This document shows, piece by piece, positions 1-8,350 of a stretch of DNA of 62,766 nucleotides. The notes under the pieces were generated by a model that worked only from the letters and a program-made list of their open reading frames with translations, did not search any database and had not been told where the DNA came from. Each line of letters opens with the position of its first letter. The first letter of the stretch is position 1. The stretch comes from Microcaldota archaeon (GTDB taxonomy: Archaea; Micrarchaeota; Micrarchaeia; Norongarragalinales; Norongarragalinaceae): positions 1 to 62,766 of the forward strand of contig JACPGT010000001.1 of assembly GCA_016188965.1 (NCBI GenBank), given 5' to 3'. The position numbers were made by a program, and so were the translations under genes.

Positions 1-3000
1 CGACACCGACACCGAAGCCGACGTCAAAGTACCATTCAACACCGACGCATTCGAATACACCGAAGAACCGTCGACGTAAACCGTACACGACGCCGTGGAC
101 GAAACCGCATCACTAAACGAAAAAACCAACGACGAGAGCGACGAGAGCGCCGCCGAATCCGCCGGACTTGAAAGCGACACCAAAGGCGGCGTCGCATCAT
201 CCGTCAACGTAACAAAACGGCGAACGGAATTATTCCAATTCCCGGCCGAATCATTCGCCCACACCGTATAATTAAACGCCCCATTATTGAGAATCGTCAC
301 ATTACCAAAACACGAATTCCCACTGCGGTTCATCGAATAATTGGCCGCCGTACCATTATTGAACTCCAACAAACACGAATCCGGATTCGCTTCAGTGAAC
401 GACACGTTGACTTCCGAATAATTCAACGCCGACTCCGAACCATTCGCCAACCCCGACGGCGTCGTGTTGTCAATGCGGATCGTGAAGTTTGCTGTCGACA
501 AAGCGCCTTCAGCAGACCGGTCAAAACAACCCACACTCCACCGATAAAAACCGTCCGAGGAAAAAGTGACGGAAATCGTGTTGTTCGAACCGTTAGTGAT
601 ACTGGACGCGTTGGAAGCCTTGATGGACCACGCGGTCTCGTTCGTCCACACCGAACAATTCAAAAACGTCACATCATCCGCATCCGTCGGCACATAACGG
701 AAAATGATAGTCCGACTCCGATTAAACAAACCATCCAACGGACTTGACAAAACCACCACCGGCGGAACATTCAGGAGGACTACGTAATCGCCGGATTGGG
801 TGACGCTTAAAAGTGTCGAATTGATTGCGCCTGACTTGTTCGCCGTGAAATTGTAGGACGACACGTTGTTGGTAGCCACGCCGGTGGCAAAAAATTCAGT
901 CAAGACGACCCGCGCCAGTGAACCGTCGGACGCGGCCGTGCCGGCAACGCTGACACCGCTCTCATTCAACGCGGTCGTGTTGACTACCGAAAGCGAAGAG
1001 CCGATGGAAGCGGCGCCTTCGAAGGTGCGTACATACGGCGCTACATACCACCGAACCGTCACGTTGCTGGACGCGTCCGCAAACGTCACACGGCTCTTGT
1101 TGAACGTCACGTTCAGCAAAACAGCCGAAGAGGATTGGTTGAGCCAGAAGTGGTCGGCGCCGCCGGAGCTGGAAATCGTGACGTTGGTGAAAGTGACATC
1201 GGTGGAAGAGTTTTGCATCACGATGTGGGCGGTGTCGCCGGTGGCCGTGTCGCGGTACGTGTCGCCGATGAATTGGTTGCGGCCGCCGTCGTTGAGGAAG
1301 ACGGCGCGGCCCAACGCATTGGAAACGAGGTTGTTGTAGAAGTAGTTGTCGTACGAGCCCAGTTCGATCAGCATGCCGCTGCCGGAACCGGATACGTTCA
1401 GCAGGTCGTTTTCACGGAAGGTGTTGTTGGAGGACTGCGATTTGACGTGGAGGCTGTACGTCTGCATGAATTCCATCGTGTTGTTGATGAACGTGTTGTT
1501 GGTTGAATGGGTAGTCAGCTGGACCGGTGAGCCGTAGCGGAAGGTGTTGTTTTCGAAGGTATTGAAGGAGGCGTTGGATACTTCAAGGACGCGGTGGGCG
1601 GCGGTCTCGAAGAAGTTGCCTACGAAGGAATTGTAGTTGGACAGCGTGTCCAAGTATCCGGCTTGGATGGAAGAGTTGAAGAATTGGTTGTACCGCAGGG
1701 TGTTGTAGGTCGAGTTGCTGATGACCAGGGCATTGGCCTGGTCGAAGGACGCGTTGTTGTAGTCGACGAAGTTGCGCGTGGCGGCGCCGGTGAGGCGGAT
1801 GCCGTAGCCGGTGATGGGTCCGGAGTTGGTGCCGTTGATCAGCCTGTTGTTCAGCACGTAATTGTCCGCGGCGTACGTGTCCAGTCGGATGGCGTCGGCG
1901 GAGTGGTTGACGACGACGTTGCCGCGAAGCGTGTTGTTGGACGAAGAAGCCTCCACCAAAAATCCGTAGCCGGGGGTGAAGTAGACGGAGTTGTTCTCGA
2001 GCGTGTTGTTATAGGCCTGGGCGGTGAGGGAGAATCCGGCTTGCGTAAAGTTGGCGGTGTTGCGCAACAGGGAGTTGAAGGAGGAGTTGGACACGTAGTA
2101 GGCGAACGTACTGCTACCGCTTTGTCCGGTGACGAAGTTATCCTGGAGGGTATTGTAGGTGGAAAGGATAATCAGTTGGACACCGGTCGCGGTCGTATTG
2201 GAAATGCGGTTGTACGACAGGTTGTTGTACGACGCGTTGTTGATATCCAAGGCCTGGGCCAGAAATCCAAGGGTGAAGTTGTTCAAGTACACGTAGTTGG
2301 ATGAGGAATTGCCGTAGATGGAAAGCCCCTTGCTTCCACTGAAATTGGTCAGCGTGTTGCGTTCCACTCGGTTGCGGAAGGCGTAGATGCCGATGCCGTA
2401 CCCGTAGCCCGAGGTATTGGATAGCGTGTTGTAGGATGCATTGTTGTCGCTGGTGTTCTCAAAGCGGATGCCGTAGGCGTTGGAGAAGACGAACGATATC
2501 GTGTTCTGAAAGACGGTATTGTTGTGGGACAGCGCCCAAACTTGGATGGCGTCACTCGACGTATTAGTCACGGTGTTCAATGAGATCGTGTTGCGGGCAG
2601 CATAGGTCCCCAACCCGATGCCGAGGTTGGTGCTGTTGATGATTCGATTGTAGGACAACGTGTTGTCCGTGGCGTTGTCCACGTTGATGCCGGCGCCAGC
2701 GTAGATGAAGCTGACATTGTTGTATTGCGCGACGTTGCCGTAGGCGCCCTGGGTCATGCCGATGCCGTCGGTGCCCGTCGTATTCACGATCGTGTTGTTC
2801 AGAATATAGTTATCGTGGGAGTAATCGAAGACCAGGATGCCGACGCAGGTGACGTTGGTGATGGTATTCTTGAAGACCGTGGTGTTCTGGACCCGGTCCT
2901 GCAGGGAGACGCCACAGGAGGACTGCAAGATGACGTTGTCGCGGATGGTGGTGTTGGTACTGGAAACCAGCAAGGCGATGCCGCCGACGCCGTAGAGGTC

Positions 3001-4074
3001 GTTGGTTTCGATGCGGCTGAAGTTTAGACCGAAGCTGTCACCGCGGATGCCGGGCTGTCCGTTGGTGGAATTGTGCACCGTGTTGTTGGTGATGTTAAGG
3101 TACGTGGAGGATTGAGCGTGGATGCCGATGCCGGAAGTGTTGTAGACCGTGTTGAAGCGGATGTTGGACAAGTAGGCATCTCCGACGTAGATGCCGCCGC
3201 CGTAGTTTTCGTGCACAGTATTGTAGTTGATTTCAGTCGTGTTCTCTCGAGTGTCGGCCCGGATGCCGGTGCTGGACTGGTTGTAGACGTTGTTGTAGCT
3301 CACGTTGGCGCCGAGCCCGGTTTGGAGGAAGATGCCGTAGCCGGAGTTGTTGTACAGCGTGTTCTGGTAGATTTTGGAACCGATGGAACCAGCCAGGTAA
3401 ATCCCGCCGGCGGAATTGTTGTAGAAAGTGTTGTTGAACAGGTAGGTGACATTCTCGTTCGTGTCGGTGCGGATGCCGAATCCAGTATTATTCCAGATGG
3501 TGTTGTTCGTCACGTTGTTGCGGGTGCCGGACTGCAGCAGCAGGGCGTAGGCGGACGCGTTGTAGATGCGGTTGTTGTAGAATTCGCTGTCGTCGAATTC
3601 GGCGGACTTGATGTTGTACTCGGAGTACGAGACGGTGTTGTTGTAGACGTGCGTGGAGTTGCCGTGGCCACCGCCCTGGTTCTCCAACAGGATGCCGCTA
3701 CCCGTGTTGTTCCAGAGGCTGTTGTTCCAAATGCTCACGTTGCTGGAGGTGCGGACGGTGATGCCCTGGCTGAAGTTCAGGATCCGGCAGTCGTACACCG
3801 TCACGTTGTTGGCCGGACCCACGCGGATGCCGATGGATGCGCCGGTCAGGTTGCCGAAAAGCAGGTTGCCTCGGCAATCCAGATCGACGTCGGACGCCGA
3901 GATGTCGATGCAGGCGTTGGATGAGCCGTTGACCGTCTGGTTGAACTGGTACATGCCGGCGACGTTGATGACCTGGCAGGCCGTGACGTTGGTCGCAGCG
4001 GCCTGGACCGAGGGCAGCAGTACGAGGGCAGCAATGACAAAAATCAAGGATAGGTAAAGGTGGGAACGTGGCAT
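1..4074 (-). CDS. giant secreted right-handed beta-helix (NosD-like) surface protein, partial
   Basis: I translated the minus strand from the ATG at 4074 and found one uninterrupted frame of 1358 codons to the left edge, so the C-terminus lies outside the window. Residues 1-26 form a signal peptide (MPRSHLYLSL, then a hydrophobic stretch ending near VQA). Residues about 45-950 are short repeats built around N-N-T, Y-N-N and G-I motifs, the signature of NosD/parallel beta-helix repeats. From about residue 1100 (VPPVVVLSSP) the protein changes to Ig-like or fibronectin-like repeats. N-x-S/T sequons are extremely dense, which suggests a heavily glycosylated extracellular protein. A role in adhesion, the S-layer or polysaccharide binding is inferred. 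Plus-strand open frames here are mirror artefacts of the repetitive codons. Confidence 0.9.
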   Translation of the reverse strand, partial: MPRSHLYLSLIFVIAALVLLPSVQAAATNVTACQVINVAGMYQFNQTVNGSSNACIDISASDVDLDCRGNLLFGNLTGASIGIRVGPANNVTVYDCRILNFSQGITVRTSSNVSIWNNSLWNNTGSGILLENQGGGHGNSTHVYNNTVSYSEYNIKSAEFDDSEFYNNRIYNASAYALLLQSGTRNNVTNNTIWNNTGFGIRTDTNENVTYLFNNTFYNNSAGGIYLAGSIGSKIYQNTLYNNSGYGIFLQTGLGANVSYNNVYNQSSTGIRADTRENTTEINYNTVHENYGGGIYVGDAYLSNIRFNTVYNTSGIGIHAQSSTYLNITNNTVHNSTNGQPGIRGDSFGLNFSRIETNDLYGVGGIALLVSSTNTTIRDNVILQSSCGVSLQDRVQNTTVFKNTITNVTCVGILVFDYSHDNYILNNTIVNTTGTDGIGMTQGAYGNVAQYNNVSFIYAGAGINVDNATDNTLSYNRIINSTNLGIGLGTYAARNTISLNTVTNTSSDAIQVWALSHNNTVFQNTISFVFSNAYGIRFENTSDNNASYNTLSNTSGYGYGIGIYAFRNRVERNTLTNFSGSKGLSIYGNSSSNYVYLNNFTLGFLAQALDINNASYNNLSYNRISNTTATGVQLIILSTYNTLQDNFVTGQSGSSTFAYYVSNSSFNSLLRNTANFTQAGFSLTAQAYNNTLENNSVYFTPGYGFLVEASSSNNTLRGNVVVNHSADAIRLDTYAADNYVLNNRLINGTNSGPITGYGIRLTGAATRNFVDYNNASFDQANALVISNSTYNTLRYNQFFNSSIQAGYLDTLSNYNSFVGNFFETAAHRVLEVSNASFNTFENNTFRYGSPVQLTTHSTNNTFINNTMEFMQTYSLHVKSQSSNNTFRENDLLNVSGSGSGMLIELGSYDNYFYNNLVSNALGRAVFLNDGGRNQFIGDTYRDTATGDTAHIVMQNSSTDVTFTNVTISSSGGADHFWLNQSSSAVLLNVTFNKSRVTFADASSNVTVRWYVAPYVRTFEGAASIGSSLSVVNTTALNESGVSVAGTAASDGSLARVVLTEFFATGVATNNVSSYNFTANKSGAINSTLLSVTQSGDYVVLLNVPPVVVLSSPLDGLFNRSRTIIFRYVPTDADDVTFLNCSVWTNETAWSIKASNASSITNGSNNTISVTFSSDGFYRWSVGCFDRSAEGALSTANFTIRIDNTTPSGLANGSESALNYSEVNVSFTEANPDSCLLEFNNGTAANYSMNRSGNSCFGNVTILNNGAFNYTVWANDSAGNWNNSVRRFVTLTDDATPPLVSLSSPADSAALSSLSSLVFSFSDAVSSTASCTVYVDGSSVYSNASVLNGTLTSASVSVS

Positions 4075-4149
4075 ATGGCGCAATCCATATCATTACGGAT
4101 TGATAATTAATAAACAAGACGCGGCTGGCCGAGGCAGGTTGCCGGCTGT

Positions 4150-4839
4150 TCAGACGGATGCTTCCAGTTTTTTCTTGATTTCCGACAGGCCCAATTTCGT
4201 CACGGCCAAGGGGATGCCTTCGCTTTCAGCGATTTTTACGGCAAGGCGGTCGACTTTGTCGGCCGGTAAATCGTGGAGGATGACCATGGCCGGCTTGATG
4301 GGGGCCAAACGGACGGCGACCATGGGGCTGCGTCCGGTCGAAGTGCCGGTGAACAGCAAAGCGCGCTGGGAAGTGGTGCTGTAGATGCGCACGAAGCTCT
4401 CATAGGGAAGTTCCAAGATGATCTTGATGGAGTCCAGGATGGTCACGCCGTACAGCGGCAGTTCGTCGACTTTCCGGCTGCAGGCCACGCATTCGCCTTG
4501 GATGGCTTCCAGCAGCTTGGCGCCGGTGGTGGCTTTGGAAAAATCGACGGCTTCGAAGAATTTCTGTTCCGGCTCGGCTTCCATGAAGCGCTTGATCAGC
4601 TCGCCGCCGGCTTTCAGGTCGATTTGGAACAGGGCGTCGACGAAGCGGCGGATGACGCCGATGCCCGGACTCTTGCGGCGGTTGCTTTCGTAATCGCTGA
4701 TGGTCGAAGGCGAGATGCCCAAGTAATGGCTCAAATCGCTTTGGGAGACGCCGAAGACTTCGCGCCATTTTTTCATGGCGTTGCCCGGGTCGGAGCTGAG
4801 GGCGATTTCGCCGGCAATCTTGACTTTGAGCTGGTCCAT
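4150..4839 (-). CDS. XRE-type HTH transcriptional regulator, COG1709-like
   Basis: A 229-residue protein from the ATG at 4839 (MDQLKVKIAG). The frame extends 14 codons further upstream, but that part is AT-rich and probably untranslated. Residues about 25-65 form a Cro/C1-type helix-turn-helix (GVSQSDLSHYLGISPSTISD), followed by a long alpha/beta region of the kind found in archaeal COG1709 predicted regulators. Two cysteines (CVACSRK) lie mid-protein and could bind metal or sense redox; that is a guess. It is divergent from the small gene at 5008 and separated from it by an AT-rich promoter region. Its targets cannot be read from the sequence. Confidence 0.75.
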   Translation of the reverse strand: MDQLKVKIAGEIALSSDPGNAMKKWREVFGVSQSDLSHYLGISPSTISDYESNRRKSPGIGVIRRFVDALFQIDLKAGGELIKRFMEAEPEQKFFEAVDFSKATTGAKLLEAIQGECVACSRKVDELPLYGVTILDSIKIILELPYESFVRIYSTTSQRALLFTGTSTGRSPMVAVRLAPIKPAMVILHDLPADKVDRLAVKIAESEGIPLAVTKLGLSEIKKKLEASV

Positions 4840-4965
4840 TGCGATATTAGTCCACCGGAATTTTTGGGGCCGACAATTCAATAAAAGGCTTTGCTTCTTG
4901 ACGAAGGGTCATTCGGCAGATGGCTAATAGTATCTCTAAATGCCAGAAAAAGCATCTCAAAGATA

Positions 4966-4980
4966 GTTATATATACATAT
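4966..4980 (+). promoter_or_regulatory. archaeal TATA box for the small gene at 5008
   Basis: An isolated run of alternating T and A (TTATATATACATAT) lies in an otherwise GC-rich region, about 30-40 bases before the ATG at 5008. This is the distance expected for an archaeal TATA element with a very short leader. The same AT-rich stretch separates the gene from the divergent HTH regulator. Confidence 0.65.
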
Positions 4981-5007
4981 AGTTGTATAGATAAATTTAG
5001 AGTTTGG

Positions 5008-5244
5008 ATGACGCTTTTCTTTCACTTGAAGGCCCAGACGGAGCAGATGTTCCGCGAAACGGCCATGAAAAAATACGGCTACTCCAAAGGTGCGCTCAAA
5101 TCAGCCTTAGAGGAAGCCATCGAGGATTGGTTACGAAAACATGACGCCCACCCAGTGGAAGAAAAAGAAAACGCCAATCCAAACGAAAAAAACAAGAAAA
5201 ACGAAAACAACCCAGAAAAACAACAGAACACAAAAGAGAAGTGA
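5008..5244 (+). CDS. small charged protein with RHH/antitoxin-like core
   Basis: A 78-residue protein from the ATG at 5008; a later ATG at 5047 is possible. The core around residues 14-43 (FRETAMKKYGYSKGALKSAL) resembles the KYGYSKGAL..ALEEAI pattern of small archaeal ribbon-helix-helix or antitoxin-like proteins. The tail (residues about 45-78) is low-complexity Lys/Glu/Asn and probably disordered. It lies directly upstream of the PIN/PilT/KH gene on the same strand, and its TATA box is at about 4966-4980. Function is unknown; DNA binding is inferred only from the core pattern. Confidence 0.6.
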   Translation: MTLFFHLKAQTEQMFRETAMKKYGYSKGALKSALEEAIEDWLRKHDAHPVEEKENANPNEKNKKNENNPEKQQNTKEK

Positions 5245-5252
5245 GACCATAT

Positions 5253-5356
5253 ATGAAAAAAATCGTACCCGATGAGCTTCTTGGGGAGAAACGCGGTTTC
5301 CCCCCGCGAACCTCGGACGCATCCCCCTTTCCAAACCAGCTAGGTGAATCCATCAA
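5253..5356 (+). repeat. partial duplicate of the PIN/PilT gene start plus hairpin-rich insert
   Basis: Bases 5253-5273 repeat the first 21 bases of the gene at 5357 with two mismatches (MKKIVPD versus MKTIVPD). They are followed by an 83-base insert (5274-5356). The insert contains, on its reverse strand, a 15-base string (GGGGGAAACCGCGTT) also found in the trpB insert at about 39713-39727. The false start opens a 35-codon frame through the insert whose TGA overlaps the real ATG (ATGA), so translational coupling is conceivable. This matches the other gene-end duplications at 9180, 9500, 33328, 33780, 36014 and 39654. Confidence 0.7.
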
Positions 5357-6910
5357 ATGAAAACAATCGTACCGGATACCGGCGTCCTGATCGATGGCCG
5401 CATTACGCAACGCCTCGAACAGATGCAACATCCCCTCAAACTCCTAGTTCCCGAAGCCGTAGTGGCCGAATTGGAATACCAGGCCAACAGCGGAAAGGAA
5501 ATCGGATTCGCCGGACTTTCCGAACTGAAAAAGCTGTCCGACCTGGCCAAAGAAGGCAAGATCGAGATTGAATTCGCCGGAACGCGGCCCAACTCTTCGG
5601 AAGTCGAGCGCGCCAAATTCGGCGAAATCGACGCCAAGATCCGCGCCGTCGCCAAAGAGCGCAAGGCCGTCCTGTGGACCACCGACAAGGTGCAAAGCAA
5701 GGTCGCTGAAGCTGAAGGACTCGTCGTGGAATACCTGGAGCCCATCGTGGCCGAAGTCCGCCTCACGCTGGAGAAGTTCTTCACGCCCCAGACGCTTAGC
5801 GTCCACCTCAAGGACGGCGTCATCCCCAAAGCCAAGAGGGGCAAGCCCGGCGCATTCGAACTGGTGCCCATTGCCGAAAAGACCACGACCCGCAAGGAAA
5901 TCGAGCAACTCATGAAGGAAGCGGTGGAGTTTTCCAAACAGCACGAGAAAAGCTTCATCGAAATCGACAAGCGCGGCGCGACCGTGATGCAGGTCAAGGA
6001 TTTGCGCATCACGTACACCCGGCCGCCGGTGAGCGAGGCGTTCGAAGTCACCATCGTGCGGCCCATCACCAAGCTGTACATGGATGACTACGAATTGGGC
6101 GACAAACTCCGCGAACGGCTGGAAGGCGAAGCCGAAGGCATCCTGATTGCCGGGCCCCCCGGATCGGGCAAGTCAACGTTCGCCACGGCGTTGGCCGAAT
6201 ACTACAATTCCAAACGCAAGATTGTAAAGACATTGGAGTCGCCCCGCGACCTGCAAGTATCCGCGGAAATCACGCAGTACGCCCCGATGGATGGGAAAGC
6301 CGAAAACACGGCCGACATCCTGCTTTTGGTGCGGCCCGACTACACCATCTATGACGAAGTGCGCAAGCCGGATGACTTCCGCGTCTTTGCGGACCTGCGC
6401 ATGGCCGGCATCGGCATGGTCGGCGTGGTGCACGCCTCCAAGCCCATCGACGCCATCCAGCGCTTCATCGGAAAAATCGAGTTGGGCATGATTCCGCAGG
6501 TCATCGACACCATCTGCTTCATCGCCAAAGGCCAGGTGGCCAAGACGTACATGCTGACGTTCGTCGTCCGGCCGCCGCACGGCATGCCGGAAGCCGACTT
6601 GGCCCGGCCCGTGATCGAAGTTCGGGACCTCGAAACGGGGGTCCTGGAGTACGAAATCTACAAGTTCGGCGACGAAACGGTCGTGTTCCCGCTGAAGAAC
6701 GCCAAACCGGAAAAGAAGGTGGACGAGCGGCACGTGCAGAAGGTGTTGGACCGCTTCATAAAAGACGACTACACGTACGAAATCAGCGGCCGCACCGTCA
6801 TCCTTTCGGTTCCTGAACGCGCCATGAGCGCCATCATCGGCAAGAAGGGCAAGAACATCATGCAGCTGGAGAAGATGCTGGGCCTGAAAGTCGACGTCCG
6901 TGCCGATTGA
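5357..6910 (+). CDS. PIN domain - PilT/VirB11-like ATPase - KH domain protein (COG1855-type)
   Basis: A 517-residue three-domain protein common in archaea. Residues 1-130 form a PIN-like domain with acidic residues in VPDTGVLIDG and WTTDK. A central PilT/secretion-type ATPase has its Walker A motif GPPGSGKST at about 267-275, followed by an acidic Walker B-like DYTIYDEVRKP. A C-terminal KH RNA-binding domain (about 480-515) carries the GxxG loop as IIGKKGKNI. The combination suggests an RNA-linked ATPase with possible nuclease activity; the true role is not established. The start is set by homology of MKTIVPD and by the ATGA overlap with the leader frame of the upstream insert. Confidence 0.93.
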   Translation: MKTIVPDTGVLIDGRITQRLEQMQHPLKLLVPEAVVAELEYQANSGKEIGFAGLSELKKLSDLAKEGKIEIEFAGTRPNSSEVERAKFGEIDAKIRAVAKERKAVLWTTDKVQSKVAEAEGLVVEYLEPIVAEVRLTLEKFFTPQTLSVHLKDGVIPKAKRGKPGAFELVPIAEKTTTRKEIEQLMKEAVEFSKQHEKSFIEIDKRGATVMQVKDLRITYTRPPVSEAFEVTIVRPITKLYMDDYELGDKLRERLEGEAEGILIAGPPGSGKSTFATALAEYYNSKRKIVKTLESPRDLQVSAEITQYAPMDGKAENTADILLLVRPDYTIYDEVRKPDDFRVFADLRMAGIGMVGVVHASKPIDAIQRFIGKIELGMIPQVIDTICFIAKGQVAKTYMLTFVVRPPHGMPEADLARPVIEVRDLETGVLEYEIYKFGDETVVFPLKNAKPEKKVDERHVQKVLDRFIKDDYTYEISGRTVILSVPERAMSAIIGKKGKNIMQLEKMLGLKVDVRAD

Positions 6911-6915
6911 GGCAT

Positions 6916-7323
6916 TCAGGCGCGGCCGTGCGGATGCCTCGACTCATTTCGGAACCGTGCTTCCAACCCGCGGAACGTGGTGGACAAGATGGCAGTGGCG
7001 GCAGGGCCGTCTTTGATTTCATCCAAGTGCACCACCGTCGGGACATGCGCCAATTCTTCACGTTCCCGTTCGCTCTCCGTCAGGCCACGGATGTCCCTGA
7101 TCAGCGCCTTCAAATCGGAGGAAATCCGCGGGTCCCGGACCACGAGAGCATGGTGTTCCTGAAGCATGCCGAAAAGCGTATGCGCCAAATCCTCACGGTC
7201 AGCATCAACCGTTTCGTGTGAAAAATCGATTCGAAGGCCCTTGACTCTGCGACTGGCAGCATGCTCATGTTCCAACGGATGCGTGGCGGAGGAAAGAAAG
7301 ACGACGGAAGGCCGGACGACCAT
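6916..7323 (-). CDS. conserved-looking hypothetical protein, 135 aa
   Basis: Reads from the ATG at 7323 and converges on the PIN/PilT/KH gene with a 5-base gap. A TATA-like stretch (ATTTATAG on the minus strand, about 7344-7351) lies roughly 25 bases upstream, favouring a leaderless transcript. The protein is soluble and mixed alpha/beta, rich in His, Glu and Arg (RVKGLRIDFSHETVDADRED), with no signal peptide or membrane span. I recognise no family. The promoter sits against the double-hairpin element at 7364. Confidence 0.6.
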   Translation of the reverse strand: MVVRPSVVFLSSATHPLEHEHAASRRVKGLRIDFSHETVDADREDLAHTLFGMLQEHHALVVRDPRISSDLKALIRDIRGLTESEREREELAHVPTVVHLDEIKDGPAATAILSTTFRGLEARFRNESRHPHGRA

Positions 7324-7363
7324 GACGGACTAAACGACAGGCGCTATAAATCCGTTTGTGCTA

Positions 7364-7454
7364 TAGCAAACCGCGAAAGTCTTCCGAGACTTTCGCGCCG
7401 TTTGCTAGATAGCAATCCACGACTAATTTGTCGGGTTACTTTCGTGGATTGCTA
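7364..7454 (-). repeat. 91-base double-hairpin element, copy 1
   Basis: Two adjacent near-perfect hairpins, 7364-7407 (44 bases) and 7410-7454 (45 bases), separated by two bases. The reverse complement matches the element at 31671-31761 in order, length and spacing. Conserved blocks are CCACGAAAGTAACCCGAC and AGTCGTGG in the first hairpin and CGAAAGTC / GACTTTCG in the second. Stem bases that differ between copies change on both sides (CAAT/ATTG against TCGA/TCGA; a G-C pair against a T-A pair), so the structure is conserved. Each hairpin begins with TAG and ends with CTA. It may be a REP-like element or a structured RNA. Confidence 0.8.
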
Positions 7455-7500
7455 TAACGCTGCACGACCGAAGTGAAACCACTTGGACGAATCCGACGCA

Positions 7501-7686
7501 ATGAAACACCACGACATATTCATGGGCGAAAAAGAAGGCTGGACGCAAGTCGCCGCCGCCCTCAAGATGACGCCGGACGAGCTTTGGCACGCAGTTCGGA
7601 CCGGCAAAATCAAGGCCGTCGAAACGCACGAGCGCGTCTACATCATCCCGCCGGACGAGGAGTTGCGGCTGACGGGAAAAATCTAA
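7501..7686 (+). CDS. small HTH/excisionase-like protein, 61 aa
   Basis: From the ATG at 7501 the product is MKHHDIFMGEKEGW followed by VAAALKMTPDELWHAVRTGK. This resembles a MerR/excisionase-type helix-turn-helix in which a short helical repeat is followed by a K-A-V-x-x-x-x-R-V-Y-I-I-P strand. An in-frame TTG at 7483 is an alternative start. It lies just downstream of the double-hairpin element, whose edge (GCTATAA, 7451-7457) could act as its TATA box. Function unknown; a small DNA-binding protein is most likely. Confidence 0.6.
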   Translation: MKHHDIFMGEKEGWTQVAAALKMTPDELWHAVRTGKIKAVETHERVYIIPPDEELRLTGKI

Positions 7687-7710
7687 GGACTGCAACGCCA
7701 ATTCAAGCGG

Positions 7711-8337
7711 TTATTGAAACAATACTGCGCGTGCCGGTGCCGCCTCGCGGCCTTTGAGCTTCAACGGCAGGCAGACGAGGAAATAGCGGCCCGCCGCGAC
7801 GTCCCGAAGGCGGAGTCCTTCGATGATGTTCACGTCGTGGTCCAGAAGCGCGTGGTGCGTCGGGTGGGAGCCGGAGCGGAATTTGTCCACCGACAGGCCG
7901 TCGACGCCCACGGTCTTGACTCCGGTTTTCGCCAGCCAAGCCGCGGCTTCGACGTCAAGATAGATGAAGTCCTCGCGCCAGGCGTGCTCGGATGAGTTGC
8001 GCGTTTTGAGCAAAACGATGTCGCCTTTTTTCACGTCCGTCTTCTTCAACAAGTCCAGCGTGACTTTTTCCTTTTCCGCCGTCGCGTCGATGACTACGGA
8101 CTCGCCGACGAACGCCGAAAGCGGCACTTGGTCCAAGGAAGCCGCACCGGCCTTGAAGTGCAACGGCGTGTCGACGTGGGTGCCCGTGTGCGCGCCAAGC
8201 GACATGCGGGTGACGAAGGAGGCGTTTTCCGGGATTTTCTTGGCCCATTCGAAAGCCGGAAGGGGGTCGCCTTTGTAGACGGCCATGTCTTCCGACACGG
8301 TCGTCGAAATGTCAAACATCTTGGAGTACTGCATCAT
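7711..8337 (-). CDS. cyclase/kynurenine-formamidase-like hydrolase (paralogue 1)
   Basis: A 208-residue protein of the cyclase family (Pfam PF04199 type). The hallmark is the metal-binding segment LGAHTGTHVDTPLH (about 47-60), followed by GKKG-type strands and the conserved VGVDGLSVD near residue 145. Relatives hydrolyse N-formylkynurenine or act as amide hydrolases; the substrate here is unknown. It is 13 bases downstream of the phosphoglucose isomerase gene on the same strand, so the two are probably cotranscribed. A second family member is at 56133-56753. Confidence 0.85.
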   Translation of the reverse strand: MMQYSKMFDISTTVSEDMAVYKGDPLPAFEWAKKIPENASFVTRMSLGAHTGTHVDTPLHFKAGAASLDQVPLSAFVGESVVIDATAEKEKVTLDLLKKTDVKKGDIVLLKTRNSSEHAWREDFIYLDVEAAAWLAKTGVKTVGVDGLSVDKFRSGSHPTHHALLDHDVNIIEGLRLRDVAAGRYFLVCLPLKLKGREAAPARAVLFQ

Positions 8338-8350
8338 CGGTCAGACACCC

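Noticed and set aside
866-3924. Plus-strand open frames of up to 283 codons (Val/Gly/Asp-rich)
   Set aside because: They mirror the repetitive Asn/Thr codons of the minus-strand beta-helix gene; their composition is unnatural and no family fits.
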